From positions 1 to 64,000 of the forward strand of contig CAJWUI010000006.1 in the NCBI GenBank assembly GCA_913047695.1: a stretch of 64,000 bases of DNA. Reading direction: 5' to 3'. Below the pieces are notes generated by a model, which searched no databases, was not told the DNA's origin, and saw only the letters and a list, made by a program, of their open reading frames with translations. Shown in pieces: positions 1-9,567 of the stretch. Both the position numbers and the translations under genes were made by a program. Position 1 is the first letter of the stretch, and the number at the start of each line of letters is the position of its first letter. The stretch is from an uncultured Bacteroidota bacterium (GTDB lineage Bacteria > Bacteroidota > Bacteroidia > Flavobacteriales > Flavobacteriaceae).

Positions 1-356
1 TTATCCACAAGTGTAGAGAACTTAATTTTTGGATATTTTTTTTGAAGATTCAAAAATCGAGTTGCTTTTTCCTTAGTAGGCTGTATAGCCAGTAATATGT
101 GTTTCACTTTACACGAAATTAGCATTTCTAATTCTCCAAAAGTTGCACATTTAAATTCTCTTATGCCGTGTTCCATTTGAAGTTTAACGACTGAGGGCAT
201 TTTATAAGTTTTAACATGGGGAATCAACCGATTTACATCACCCGAAATAGAAATCATAGATTTAATGTTATGCTTTATTCTTTTAGGAAAAACAATTAAT
301 CCAGGGGTTAAAATCTTAGTTTCATCATTAACCTTAAACCAATTAATTTTTGACAT
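1..356 (-). CDS. D-threonine aldolase / D-serine deaminase-like PLP enzyme, N-terminal part (cut by window edge)
   Basis: The reverse strand has an open frame of about 118 codons from an ATG at 356 that runs off the left edge, so only the N-terminal third of the protein is seen. It reads MSKINWFKVNDE, then PHVKTYKM and FKCATFGELEML. The HVKT-K stretch matches the PLP-lysine motif of the alanine-racemase-like (fold III) N-terminal domain in D-threonine aldolase and D-serine dehydratase. The family splits or deaminates D-hydroxy amino acids in the cytoplasm. It starts 5 nt after the stop of the RidA gene, so it is probably the last visible gene of a GntP-RidA-DTA operon. The exact substrate cannot be told from this fragment. 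The family call is confident and the specific reaction is inferred. Confidence 0.82.
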   Translation of the reverse strand, partial: MSKINWFKVNDETKILTPGLIVFPKRIKHNIKSMISISGDVNRLIPHVKTYKMPSVVKLQMEHGIREFKCATFGELEMLISCKVKHILLAIQPTKEKATRFLNLQKKYPKIKFSTLVD

Positions 357-361
357 CTATA

Positions 362-826
362 TTATTCGATTAAAAAAGCAGCTTCAACTTCAACTGGAAT
401 ATTATTCGGAAGATTCATACCAACAGCGCTTCTTACACCAATTCCATTTTTTTCTCCAAGAACTTCTGAAAAAAGCTCACTAAATCCATTTATAACAAAA
501 GGATGCATTTTAAAATCTGGAGTTGCATTTACCATTCCTAATACTTTTATAACACGTTTAATCTTTAAAGATTCTGAAGTGTGAGTTATAATTGTAGAAA
601 GCATTGTTAGGCCAACCTGTCTAGCAGCAACTTTACCTTGTTCTTTATTCAGTTCAGATCCTACCTTACCATACATGAGACTCCCATCAGATAAAACAGG
701 CCCTTGACCAGAAACATATAAATGATTGTCAACTATTAAAATTGGCCGGTATACACCCGAGGGCTTGGGTGCAGGAGGTAAATCAAGACTCATAGCTATG
801 ACTCGATCTTTTAAATGTATACTCAT
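362..826 (-). CDS. RidA/YjgF-family protein (enamine/imine deaminase-like)
   Basis: A 154-residue protein of the RidA (YjgF/YER057c/UK114) family, in the slightly longer subgroup of about 150 residues. Family members form trimers and hydrolyse reactive 2-aminoacrylate-type enamines made by PLP dehydratases. Visible hallmarks are PPAPKPSG near the N-terminus, LYVSGQGP, and the C-terminal NNIPVEVEAAFLIE stretch; the strict RidA arginine motif is not clearly conserved, so deaminase activity is uncertain. It sits between a PLP enzyme gene (downstream, 5-nt gap) and a GntP permease gene (upstream, 1-nt gap), which suggests it quenches enamines made by that enzyme. Start ATG at 826; a second in-frame ATG lies 11 codons in, at 793. 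Confidence 0.85.
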   Translation of the reverse strand: MSIHLKDRVIAMSLDLPPAPKPSGVYRPILIVDNHLYVSGQGPVLSDGSLMYGKVGSELNKEQGKVAARQVGLTMLSTIITHTSESLKIKRVIKVLGMVNATPDFKMHPFVINGFSELFSEVLGEKNGIGVRSAVGMNLPNNIPVEVEAAFLIE

Positions 827-827
827 C

Positions 828-2144
828 CTATATTAATTGGTTTAAAATTATAACCCCAATAAGTCCTGAAATTCCTATGCTTGTTTCCATAAGAGTCCAT
901 GTGGAAAGTGTTTCTTTTACAGTTAAATTAAAATATTCTTTAAATAACCAAAATCCACTATCATTAACATGTGATAACATAAGACTTCCAGATCCAATAG
1001 ATAATACCATTAATTCAGGACTTACATTTGTATTTTGAACTAAAGGTAAGACTATTCCAGCAGTTGTAAGACCTGCAACTGTTGCGGAACCGACTGAAAA
1101 ACGAATAAGTGTTGCTATTATCCAACCAATTAATAGAGGAGACATTGAAGATATTTCAAGTATTCCACCAATATAATCACTAACTCCACTATCAATCAAA
1201 ATTTGTTTTAGGGCTCCAGCACCAGATATAACTAAGAGAACCATTGTAATTCCCGATACTGCATTTCCATAAGTTATCATAATGTGATTCATAGTTTTAC
1301 CTCTTGAAATACCTAACGAGTATGTTGCTAAGAGAAGCGTCAATAAAAGAGCAATTACTGGATTACCAATAAAATTTATACACTTTGATAAAAAACTCTC
1401 TGTTTGGATTAAAAGCGAAATCAAGGTAGAAAATCCGATCAATAATACTGGTAATAAAGCTGTGAATAGACTGTTAAATAAGCTAGGTAATTCGTTTTGC
1501 TTAAATACTCTCGTGGTCATAAACTCTTTAAGAGGGTTTGCTTCTACTTTAGGTAAGAAATGAGTTAATAAAGGTCCTGAAATTAAAATTGCAGGTATGG
1601 AAAGTAAAATACCATAGATGAGAGTCTTTCCAATGTCAGCTTCGAACATTACTGATAATGCTGAGGGGGCAGGATGTGGTGGCAAAAATCCGTGAGTAAC
1701 TGATAATGACGCTAGCATAGGTAACCCAACACCAATCAATGAAAGACCAGTTACTTTAGCTATAGTAAAAACTAGGGGGACTAAAATGACAAAACCGACA
1801 GAATAGAACATTGTGATTCCAACGATAAAACCAGTTAGCATCACTGCTACTTTAGTATAATTAACTCCAAAAATTTTAATTAAACCATAAGTAATTTGTT
1901 GAGCTGCTCCACTTTCAGCAACAAGTTTTCCTAACATAGCTCCAAATCCTAAAATCATAACAAGGAATCCTAATGTATTTCCAATACCATTTTCTATAGA
2001 AGTTACAATATCATTTAATTGCATTCCTTGGGCTATTCCAATTCCTATTGCTACCAATATAAAAGAAATAAATCCATTAAATTTAAAAAGGGTTATTAGG
2101 AGAAATAAAAATAAAATTCCAATAAAAACAATTACTAAAGGCAT
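828..2144 (-). CDS. GntP-family permease (gluconate/D-serine-type H+ symporter)
   Basis: A 438-residue, very hydrophobic inner-membrane protein with about a dozen predicted membrane segments, the usual length for the GntP family. Typical segments include VTHGFLPPHPAPSALS, the loop conserved in gluconate and D-serine (DsdX) transporters, and SVGSATVAGLTTAGIV near the C-terminus. The family imports gluconate-type sugar acids or D-serine with protons. Because the two genes behind it encode a RidA protein and a D-amino-acid PLP enzyme, a D-amino-acid substrate such as D-serine or D-threonine is more likely here than gluconate; that is an inference from context. It is the first gene of the minus-strand operon. 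Confidence 0.87.
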   Translation of the reverse strand: MPLVIVFIGILFLFLLITLFKFNGFISFILVAIGIGIAQGMQLNDIVTSIENGIGNTLGFLVMILGFGAMLGKLVAESGAAQQITYGLIKIFGVNYTKVAVMLTGFIVGITMFYSVGFVILVPLVFTIAKVTGLSLIGVGLPMLASLSVTHGFLPPHPAPSALSVMFEADIGKTLIYGILLSIPAILISGPLLTHFLPKVEANPLKEFMTTRVFKQNELPSLFNSLFTALLPVLLIGFSTLISLLIQTESFLSKCINFIGNPVIALLLTLLLATYSLGISRGKTMNHIMITYGNAVSGITMVLLVISGAGALKQILIDSGVSDYIGGILEISSMSPLLIGWIIATLIRFSVGSATVAGLTTAGIVLPLVQNTNVSPELMVLSIGSGSLMLSHVNDSGFWLFKEYFNLTVKETLSTWTLMETSIGISGLIGVIILNQLI

Positions 2145-2243
2145 GCTTATTATTTAAATTTACATGAATCTTAAATACAAATATTATAAAAAAAAACCTC
2201 CCTTTGAAGTCTTATCTATAACTTGCGCTTTTTACTTTAAAAA

Positions 2244-4472
2244 TTGTTACACAGGATACAAATATTTTTTATAATTCTAATAAGTTTTTATAATTATTCT
2301 CAAGAAGAATTTATTCCGAATAAAATCGATGAGGGTCAAATTATAATCGATGGAGTTATATCTAAAAAAGAATGGAAAAATTCAATTTCTGTTGACCTTG
2401 ATTATGAAGTTAATCCTGGAAATAATATAATTCCAAAAGAAAAAACTAAAGTATATGTTTTGTACTCCAATACTCATCTATATATAGGTTTCCATGCATT
2501 TTCAAAACAAGAGAATATAAGAGCCTCAGTTCGTTCTAGAGACGACTTAGGGATGATAAGTGATGATTTTGTGGTAATAGCTTTTGATACTTATGGTGAT
2601 AGCAGAAATAATTACCTTCTTCTATCTAATGCCTTTGGAAGTCAATTAGATGCAAGAGCAATTAATGCTCTTACAGATGAAGATAGGTATGATATAAATT
2701 TTAATGTAGATCATGAAACAAGTGGGACGATTGTATCTGATGGCTACCAAGTCGAATTTAAAATACCATTTGCATCGTTACCTTTCCCTAATGGAAACAA
2801 TCAAGAGTGGAATTTTAATTTTAGAAGAAATACTTTTAGAGAAGGTATACCAATAGAGCTTAGAAGCCAAACATATGATAGAACTGCTCCATGTCAAATA
2901 TGCCAAACTACCGATAAGTTAATATTATCTGATATCAAAATTGACAAAAGAGTTGAGTTTTTACCTTACCTCGCGGGAAATATTACTGGTATTAAATCCA
3001 ATTTATTTGATGAAATCAAATATCAAAAACTACAACCTAACTTTGGACTAGGTCTTAATGTCGATTTGAATAAGAACAGTACTCTAGAGGTGACTTTGAA
3101 TCCTGATTTTTCTCAAGTAGAGGCTGATGTTACGCAAATTGATGTAAATTCTGCAGTAGCCTTAGAATATCCCGAAAGAAGACCTTATTTTAATCGTGGA
3201 ACTGATATTGTTAAATACGTTAGTGGTGCATTTTATTCAAGATCAATAAATAATCCGTTAATATCAACAAAGCTGATTAGTCAAGGGAAAAAAGAACGTT
3301 TATTTTTTCTTACCGCACTTGATCAAAACTCAATTTATCAAATTGCAGGTGAAGATCGATCTTATTTGGGTAAAGGAGAAGAATCTTTGGTCAATGTTTT
3401 GAGATATCAACGCCTTCTTAGTAAAAATACACGTCTTGGTTTTTTATCAACAAACAGATATTATACAAATGGAGGCTATGGAAATTTATTTGGTACGGAC
3501 GGTTGGTTTTTATTGTCAAAAAACTTGAGGTTTACTTATGAATTATTTCTCAATTTAAATAAAGAGCCGGTTGCAGACTGGATTGAATCAGAAGATAGTA
3601 TTTTTGGTAGGTCAGTAGTATTAGATAATCAAAATTTTAATGGTAAATCTCTCTACTTTCAGCTTTATAGAAATACTGAAAAATGGAGGTCTTATTTAAC
3701 TTATAGAGACTTTTCACCAAATTTTCAGGCCGATGTTGGGTTTGTCGTAAAAAACAACAGAAGATGGGCCACTCTTTATCATGCTTACCAAGTATTTCCA
3801 AATAAACCAGCCTTGCAATTTTTAAGTTTTGGAACAAAAGCCGATATGGTATATACCTACGAAGACTACCTAAAAACGATTAGTGTAGATGCCATTTTAA
3901 GTGTAAAAACTTTATTCAATACTGAAATTACTTATACCCTGGACTTTGATGCGTTTAAAAACTTTCTTGGTCGAGATTATAGAAATTTGGAGAGTAATCG
4001 ATTTGTAATTCGAAGTAGCCCTAGTGAATCTCTTTCACTTAATTTAAATTTTACTGTTGGAAGAGAGTTAGCTTTTAATGAAGCTATCCCAGAAAAAGGA
4101 AAAGAATTAACTATCAACTTTATTCCATTAATACAATTAAGTAATAAATTGAGAATTTCACCTTCAATTAGATATGCAAGGTTAAAACATTTGGATAGCG
4201 ATAGTTTTTATTACAATGGATCTATCTCAAGATTTTCAATCCGATATCAGTTCAATAATTTTTTTAATATTAGAATAATTTCTGAGTATAATACATTTTC
4301 TGATAGATTTTTTATTCAGCCGTTAATTCAATGGAATCCAAATCCATCAACTGTTTTTTATATAGGTGGCAATCAAAACTCATTAAGTGAATTTAATGAT
4401 GACATGTATTCACTATTTCGAGTAGACCAAACTCAATTATTTTTAAAATTTCAATACTTGTTAGGTATTTAA
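2244..4472 (+). CDS. DUF5916 / carbohydrate-binding family 9-like secreted protein
   Basis: A 742-residue exported protein. Residues 1-20 are a signal peptide (hydrophobic FFIILISF, ending YSQ). Residues of about 25-210 resemble the CBM9-like beta-sandwich (GQIIIDGVISKKEW, then NTHLYIGFHA). The rest looks like the beta-rich DUF5916 domain (QLDARAINA, TLNPDFSQVEADVTQIDVN, PERRPYFNRG) with many alternating strands, as in an outer-membrane barrel. The start is TTG at 2244; no ATG is placed to keep the signal peptide. It stands alone between divergent and convergent minus-strand genes and has a paralogue at 9568-11772. The molecular function of the family is unknown; older names such as 'membrane-associated hydrolase' are not supported by any catalytic motif I can see. 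Confidence 0.82.
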   Translation: MLHRIQIFFIILISFYNYSQEEFIPNKIDEGQIIIDGVISKKEWKNSISVDLDYEVNPGNNIIPKEKTKVYVLYSNTHLYIGFHAFSKQENIRASVRSRDDLGMISDDFVVIAFDTYGDSRNNYLLLSNAFGSQLDARAINALTDEDRYDINFNVDHETSGTIVSDGYQVEFKIPFASLPFPNGNNQEWNFNFRRNTFREGIPIELRSQTYDRTAPCQICQTTDKLILSDIKIDKRVEFLPYLAGNITGIKSNLFDEIKYQKLQPNFGLGLNVDLNKNSTLEVTLNPDFSQVEADVTQIDVNSAVALEYPERRPYFNRGTDIVKYVSGAFYSRSINNPLISTKLISQGKKERLFFLTALDQNSIYQIAGEDRSYLGKGEESLVNVLRYQRLLSKNTRLGFLSTNRYYTNGGYGNLFGTDGWFLLSKNLRFTYELFLNLNKEPVADWIESEDSIFGRSVVLDNQNFNGKSLYFQLYRNTEKWRSYLTYRDFSPNFQADVGFVVKNNRRWATLYHAYQVFPNKPALQFLSFGTKADMVYTYEDYLKTISVDAILSVKTLFNTEITYTLDFDAFKNFLGRDYRNLESNRFVIRSSPSESLSLNLNFTVGRELAFNEAIPEKGKELTINFIPLIQLSNKLRISPSIRYARLKHLDSDSFYYNGSISRFSIRYQFNNFFNIRIISEYNTFSDRFFIQPLIQWNPNPSTVFYIGGNQNSLSEFNDDMYSLFRVDQTQLFLKFQYLLGI

Positions 4473-4498
4473 AAAAATGGATTCAATATTAACAAAAA

Positions 4499-4518
4499 AC
4501 CCTCCAAAAGTGGAGGGT
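4499..4518. terminator. Bidirectional rho-independent terminator
   Basis: An 8-bp perfect stem ACCCTCCA/TGGAGGGT (4499-4506 with 4511-4518) with an AAAG loop. On the minus strand it is followed by GTTTTTT, which suits the small secreted gene ending at 4541; on the plus strand it is followed by CTTTAA, so it may also stop the DUF5916 gene ending at 4472. Confidence 0.8.
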
Positions 4519-4540
4519 CTTTAATGTAGTGTTGTCAACC

Positions 4541-5233
4541 TTAAAAATCAGCTAGGCGAACAAGCATTGTAGTATTTACTACTTTTCTTATGCCAGCAAC
4601 TTTCTTAGCAAATTCGGAAAATCCAGGATCGGACAACATTTTCTTCATACTCGATAGAGAAGATTTTATATCGGGGGCACCAATCCATACAAAATGACTA
4701 AAATCAGCATTTTTACCTAAAATTGGCAAACCTAGACCATATGAATTTTCTTCAAAACCAAGTTTTTTTGCCATTTTTTGAGAAAAACTTTTAAATTCTT
4801 TAAGGTAAGCACCTGGGTTTGAAACATCCATTTGATAAATCATAAAAACATTATCCTCAGCCCAATCTTCTCCATTGTACCAAATAGGCATATTTAAAGA
4901 TTGAGATACATCAACTGAATAGTCTGAAAGTTTACGCTCAAATAGTAACTGTGCTGCTAAAGATTGTCCATAGCTCATAAAAGCAGCTTCAAAAGCAGCC
5001 TCGTCTGGAAAACAAAATTGCACTGAATGAGTTGATTCATTGGTCCCATTTGGAAGATAGGCAAAAAGGGATTTTGTTGCTTGCATATTTTTTGCCCATT
5101 CAGTCTTCATCGCAGCAGTAAGTGCAGAAACAACCATTTCAGGTTCCTCAGCTTTTATATCTAGAAAAAGACAATATTGCGCATTAACTGATATCGTAGA
5201 AAGTGTTAGTATACTAAAAAATAATTTTTTCAT
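4541..5233 (-). CDS. Small secreted protein of an unrecognised family (paralogue A)
   Basis: A 230-residue exported protein starting MKKLFFSILTLSTISVNAQ, a clear signal peptide. The open frame extends nine codons further to a GTG at 5260, but ATG at 5233 places the signal peptide correctly. No family is recognised. The mature part looks like two similar alpha/beta halves: strand CLFLDI, helix MVVSALTAAM, strand THSVQFCF, helix AAFEAAFMSY; then FMIYQMDV, helix AYLKEFKSFSQKMAKKLG, FSHFVWIGAP and a final helix. That pattern recalls tandem ferredoxin-like (dimeric alpha/beta barrel) folds, which is inference. It resembles the protein at 18322-19032 in order of elements, in TH-QFCF against THQLCF and in SLNMPIWYN against ALNMDYFTVW. 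Function unknown. Confidence 0.75.
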   Translation of the reverse strand: MKKLFFSILTLSTISVNAQYCLFLDIKAEEPEMVVSALTAAMKTEWAKNMQATKSLFAYLPNGTNESTHSVQFCFPDEAAFEAAFMSYGQSLAAQLLFERKLSDYSVDVSQSLNMPIWYNGEDWAEDNVFMIYQMDVSNPGAYLKEFKSFSQKMAKKLGFEENSYGLGLPILGKNADFSHFVWIGAPDIKSSLSSMKKMLSDPGFSEFAKKVAGIRKVVNTTMLVRLADF

Positions 5234-5303
5234 TTTAAAAATATTTATGGTTAAATTCACAAAAACAATTTACAAATAAAATTGATAAAGAATATTTTGT
5301 ATT

Positions 5304-8297
5304 TCAATTTAATGTTAATTGCTTTTGCGTAATTTTTTCAAATTGCAGACTTAGCTCTTTGAATCTATTATAAGCATCTTTACCTAAAACTTGGTCTGCT
5401 TCAGTTACCATGCTATAAAGATATTTAAACTGGTCAATTAGCATTGGCTGCATGTAATCACCTTCTCTAGTTTCTAATTTTTCTAAAATTGCTTCAAGGT
5501 CTTGTAACTTATTTTTCTTAAAATTTTTTGATAGTTTCAATAACTTGATCTCATTTGAAATCCTTGTTGCCTCTCTGATCTTATTGATTAATTTTAATTG
5601 AAATTGTTCAACTTCAACAAAGACATCCTGGGAGATTTCTGTATTTGGATCTTTTTCAACTGAAAATTCAGTTGAAATTTTATTGGCATTATCAATTGTT
5701 ATTTCTACTACATAATTACCAGGCTTAACAAATGGTCCCACAATATTTTTTTCTTCATCTTCATCATATATTCCTTTATGTCTTAAATTCCATCTAAAAC
5801 GATTGAAGCCTCTTTTGGTCGTCACTTTGTAGGTTACATCGGATGATAAGTCACTAAGTTGCATATTGTAATTATTTGACTCTTTAGCTTCACTCGAAAT
5901 TGAATTAAAAGAGTCAATTATTTTTCCTTTTTCATCTAAGATAGAAATCAAAACATTTTGATACTTATTACTATCCAGATAATAGTCAATAAAAACACCT
6001 GCTTGTAAATAGTCATTAATTTTTATATCAGGAATGTTATATTGGTAACGAATCGCCTCGGAAGGATTTACAACTTTGGGTTTCGGTCCATTCAAATCAG
6101 ATCTTAAAAAATTAATGTCATCCATAATCCAAAATGATCTTCCCATTGTTGATAAGACAAGGTCGTCTCTATGTATTTTAAGATCAGTTACTGGAGTAAT
6201 TGGTAAATTTTTTTGAAATTTTACCCAGTTCCTTCCATCATTTTGTGAAACAAAAATTCCAAATTCAGTGCCTGCAAAAAGTAATCCTTTTTTTAATGGA
6301 TCTTCCCTAACAACTCTCACTGGAAAGTCATCTGGTATGCCATCGACAATTAATTCCCAAGATTTTCCATAATTTTTTGTTTTATAAATATAAGGTGACC
6401 AATCTCCTAATTGATATCTTAAAATTGTGATATAGGCTGAAGATGGATCATGGCTTGATGGCTCTACTGAGTCCACTCGACCTCCTTTTAATAAATTTTT
6501 GGGAGTGACATTTCTCCAGTTTTTACCTCCATCAACAGTTAAATGTACCAAGCCATCATTCGAACCTACCCAAATTAAATCTTTCTGTAAGATTGACTCT
6601 CTAACAGAGTATATGGTACTATAAAACTCTTCACCTGTAATATCCCTGGTTATTGGAGATCCTGAAATAACTTGTTTTGATTTGTCAAATTCTGTTAAAT
6701 CAGGCGAAATTATCTCCCAACTAATCCCTCCATCGGTAGTTTTATGAAGAAATTGAGAACCGTGGTATATAACATTTTCATCATGTGGAGAAATATGTAT
6801 CGGAGATACTCTTTGAAATCTAAACTTCAAATCTTTTGGATTATGCCCATACATGTTTTGAGCTCCAACATAATATTGTTTTTCCTGTCCAGTCTCTTTG
6901 TTATATATACTAAATCTTCCCTTGCAATTTGAGTAAACAATATTTGGATTACTTGGTTTTGGAACAGCTGGACCAGTTTCACAGCCACCGGTTGAAAGTA
7001 TCCATGCATTTGGTCCTGCCTGAATTGGATACGGAGGTTGGCTTGGTACAGAAACTGTGGTGTAATTATCTTGCTGACCTCCATATAGCCAATAAGGAAA
7101 CTGTTGATCTACTTCAACTTGATAAATCTCTGCAGTAGGCTGATTAAATTGGGTAGTCCAAGTTTTTCCAGAATTAAAAGTTACGTTTCCCCCTCCATCA
7201 TTTGATTGAATCCATATGTTATCATGATTAGGATTTATCCATATGTCATGATTATCCCCATGAGGTGTTTCTCTTATATCCCAAGTTTTACCTGCATCAA
7301 TAGAAACCATAAACTTATTGGCACTTGAATAAATCACATCTGCATTTTTTGGGTGAGCATAAATATTGCAATAATAAAAGGGTCTATTTACCAATTCTTT
7401 TCTATGACTCATTACCTTGAAACTTGATCCTTTATCATAAGAAACATAAACGCCTCCCTGACCTTCTCCTGCCTCGATAAGTGCGTAAAGTCTATTTGTA
7501 TCGGCGGGTGAAGTCGCCAAATCAATTTTTCCAATATTACCCTTTGGTAATCCTTTAAAAAGCTTTGTCCAACTTTGGCCTCCATCAACTGATTTGTATA
7601 TGCCTCCATATTTTGATCCGCTCATTATTGTCCATGGTTTTCGATTAACCTCCCATGATGCAGCATAAATTGTGTTGGGGTCATCAGGAGAAAATTCCAT
7701 ATCTACAATTCCAATTTTATCAGATATGTAAAGAATTTTTTCCCAATTTTTGCCTCCGTCTATTGATTTAAATAATCCTCTTTCTGTATTTTGTTTAAAT
7801 GGTTGACCGATTGCAGCAGCATAAACTATGTCAGGATTTTTAGGATGAACCTTAATTGCGCCTATTTGACCTGCACTCTTTAGTCCTATAAATACCCAGC
7901 TCTTACCCGCATCTAATGATTTGTATGCACCTTTTCCTACAATTACATTTGAACGTATTCCATCAGAACCCGTTCCAACATATATAATATCAGGATTTGA
8001 TTGAAATACATCAATTGAACCAATTGAAGGAGATTCAAAATACCCATCGCTAATATTATTCCAACTCAATCCACCGTCGATAGTCCTCCACAAACCGCCT
8101 CCAGAGGTTCCCATATAGAATGTGAATTGGTTTTTGATAACACCACACACAGAAGTTGATCTTCCGCCTCTTGTTGGTCCTACATTTCTATATTTAATGT
8201 CTTCAAAATTTATTTTATGAAGTTCTTGGCAATACGAAAGGTTGCAAGTGAAAGTTAAAACAGCTAGAAGTAATTTATTTTTAAATTGATTAAACAT
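5304..8297 (-). CDS. Secreted BNR/Asp-box beta-propeller protein (VPS10/GH74-like)
   Basis: A 997-residue exported protein with signal peptide MFNQFKNKLLLAVLTF...YCQ. At least eight Asp-box motifs (S/T-x-D-x-G-x-x-W) are visible: TIDGGLSW, SLDAGKSW, SIDGGKNW, SVDGGQSW, SIDAGKTW, TTDGGISW, TVDGGKNW and QNDGRNW. They mark one or two beta-propellers spanning about residues 40-720. The N-terminal RNVGPTRGGR motif is typical of Bacteroidota homologues, often annotated as 'glycosyl hydrolase' or sortilin/VPS10-like. The C-terminal 280 residues add a beta-sandwich-like region (KPGNYVVEI) and a helical end. Enzymatic activity is not shown by the sequence; Asp boxes are structural. It lies between a small secreted gene and a divergent carrier gene, in a region rich in exported proteins. 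Confidence 0.83.
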   Translation of the reverse strand: MFNQFKNKLLLAVLTFTCNLSYCQELHKINFEDIKYRNVGPTRGGRSTSVCGVIKNQFTFYMGTSGGGLWRTIDGGLSWNNISDGYFESPSIGSIDVFQSNPDIIYVGTGSDGIRSNVIVGKGAYKSLDAGKSWVFIGLKSAGQIGAIKVHPKNPDIVYAAAIGQPFKQNTERGLFKSIDGGKNWEKILYISDKIGIVDMEFSPDDPNTIYAASWEVNRKPWTIMSGSKYGGIYKSVDGGQSWTKLFKGLPKGNIGKIDLATSPADTNRLYALIEAGEGQGGVYVSYDKGSSFKVMSHRKELVNRPFYYCNIYAHPKNADVIYSSANKFMVSIDAGKTWDIRETPHGDNHDIWINPNHDNIWIQSNDGGGNVTFNSGKTWTTQFNQPTAEIYQVEVDQQFPYWLYGGQQDNYTTVSVPSQPPYPIQAGPNAWILSTGGCETGPAVPKPSNPNIVYSNCKGRFSIYNKETGQEKQYYVGAQNMYGHNPKDLKFRFQRVSPIHISPHDENVIYHGSQFLHKTTDGGISWEIISPDLTEFDKSKQVISGSPITRDITGEEFYSTIYSVRESILQKDLIWVGSNDGLVHLTVDGGKNWRNVTPKNLLKGGRVDSVEPSSHDPSSAYITILRYQLGDWSPYIYKTKNYGKSWELIVDGIPDDFPVRVVREDPLKKGLLFAGTEFGIFVSQNDGRNWVKFQKNLPITPVTDLKIHRDDLVLSTMGRSFWIMDDINFLRSDLNGPKPKVVNPSEAIRYQYNIPDIKINDYLQAGVFIDYYLDSNKYQNVLISILDEKGKIIDSFNSISSEAKESNNYNMQLSDLSSDVTYKVTTKRGFNRFRWNLRHKGIYDEDEEKNIVGPFVKPGNYVVEITIDNANKISTEFSVEKDPNTEISQDVFVEVEQFQLKLINKIREATRISNEIKLLKLSKNFKKNKLQDLEAILEKLETREGDYMQPMLIDQFKYLYSMVTEADQVLGKDAYNRFKELSLQFEKITQKQLTLN

Positions 8298-8399
8298 TTA
8301 CTAGAGATTTATAGATTCAAAAGTTAATTTATGAAAACTTAAAATTTATACTCTCCTTTTTTATAAATTAATCTAATAAATGTATTTACTGTTCTAATT

Positions 8400-9536
8400 A
8401 TGAGTAATCCAGTTTATGTTCTTCTAATGCTTTGTCTTATGATAATTTTATCATTATATGTTGGCAGGACAAAATTAGGAAAGCAGTTAGGTTCAGCTCT
8501 TTTGGTAATATTGTTTACAGCAATAATTGCTAATCTGAAACTTATTCCGTCTGCTTCAAACAGTATTGAATTGTATTCTATAATTTTTGAATATATAGCT
8601 CCTATATCAATATTTTTTTTGCTCCTGAATGTGAATCTTGTTTCAATAAAAAAAGCAGGTCTACCAATGATCACATTGTTTATAGTTGGATCACTATCAA
8701 CAACACTAGGAATTCTAATCTCATGGATAATTATTTCTCCTGAAAATGTATTAGGCTCAGATGCAAATGTAATTGCAGGAATGTTGACTGGGACCTATAC
8801 AGGAGGCAGTGTCAACTTTAATGCAGTGGCATTAGAATATGGTTTTCAAAAAAAAGGAATTTTATATGCCGGAACAGTTGCCGTTGATAATGTTGTAACA
8901 ACAATTTGGATATTAGCTACTTTGACATTTCCACTAATCTTATCAAAAATATGGAAGGGTAAAGTATTATTAAAACAACCTAGTTCTATTGAAAAAAACT
9001 TTGATGAAGATAAAATGGACTTGGTTTCTTTAGCAAGTTTGATCTTCCTTGGAATATCAGCTTTTTATATTTCTGAAATTTTGGCTAAAAAATTTAATAG
9101 TATTCCATCCATTTTAATCCTTTCAACAATAGGTATTCTTCTGGCTCAAACCAACTTTATTAGTAAATTAAAGGGAGGTCATAATTTAGGCTTATATCTA
9201 GTTCATTTATTTTTAGCAGTTATAGGAGCATATTGTGAAATAAGTGCTGTCTATGAGCTCAAAGAGATAGGAATTACTCTTTTTTTGTTCACAAGTGTTT
9301 CAGTGGTTATACATGGTATATTAATAATCATTATCGGTGGTCTATTTTATCGTGATTGGCAAATGGTAGCAATTGCAAGCCAAACAAATGTAGGTGGAGG
9401 AGCTTCCGCAATTGCACTTGCAGAGACTTTCAAAAGAAATGAACTGATTTTACCCTCAATTTTAATGGGCACATTAGGAAATGCTATTGGAACTTACCTT
9501 GGATTTTTTGTAATATATATTTTAAACAATATTTGA
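8400..9536 (+). CDS. DUF819-family integral membrane protein (putative carrier)
   Basis: A 378-residue inner-membrane protein with about ten hydrophobic segments, matching the DUF819 (YjcL-like) family in length and in two signature loops: MLTGTYTGGSVNFNAVA (about residues 128-145) and the symmetric SQTNVGGGASAIALAETF near residues 327-344. The two-fold repeat of glycine-rich loops in the membrane is typical of carriers. Substrate is unknown. It is divergent from the propeller protein gene and stands alone; the next plus-strand gene is 3 kb away. Neighbouring peptide and amino-acid genes hint at an amino-acid-related substrate, but this is weak. Confidence 0.82.
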   Translation: MSNPVYVLLMLCLMIILSLYVGRTKLGKQLGSALLVILFTAIIANLKLIPSASNSIELYSIIFEYIAPISIFFLLLNVNLVSIKKAGLPMITLFIVGSLSTTLGILISWIIISPENVLGSDANVIAGMLTGTYTGGSVNFNAVALEYGFQKKGILYAGTVAVDNVVTTIWILATLTFPLILSKIWKGKVLLKQPSSIEKNFDEDKMDLVSLASLIFLGISAFYISEILAKKFNSIPSILILSTIGILLAQTNFISKLKGGHNLGLYLVHLFLAVIGAYCEISAVYELKEIGITLFLFTSVSVVIHGILIIIIGGLFYRDWQMVAIASQTNVGGGASAIALAETFKRNELILPSILMGTLGNAIGTYLGFFVIYILNNI

Positions 9537-9567
9537 GATCTTTATATTAGTTATAAGCGTTATAAAT

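Noticed and set aside
9551-9565. Palindrome TTATAAGCGTTATAA between two convergent genes as terminator
   Set aside because: The stem is almost only A-T and lacks a T-run on either strand.
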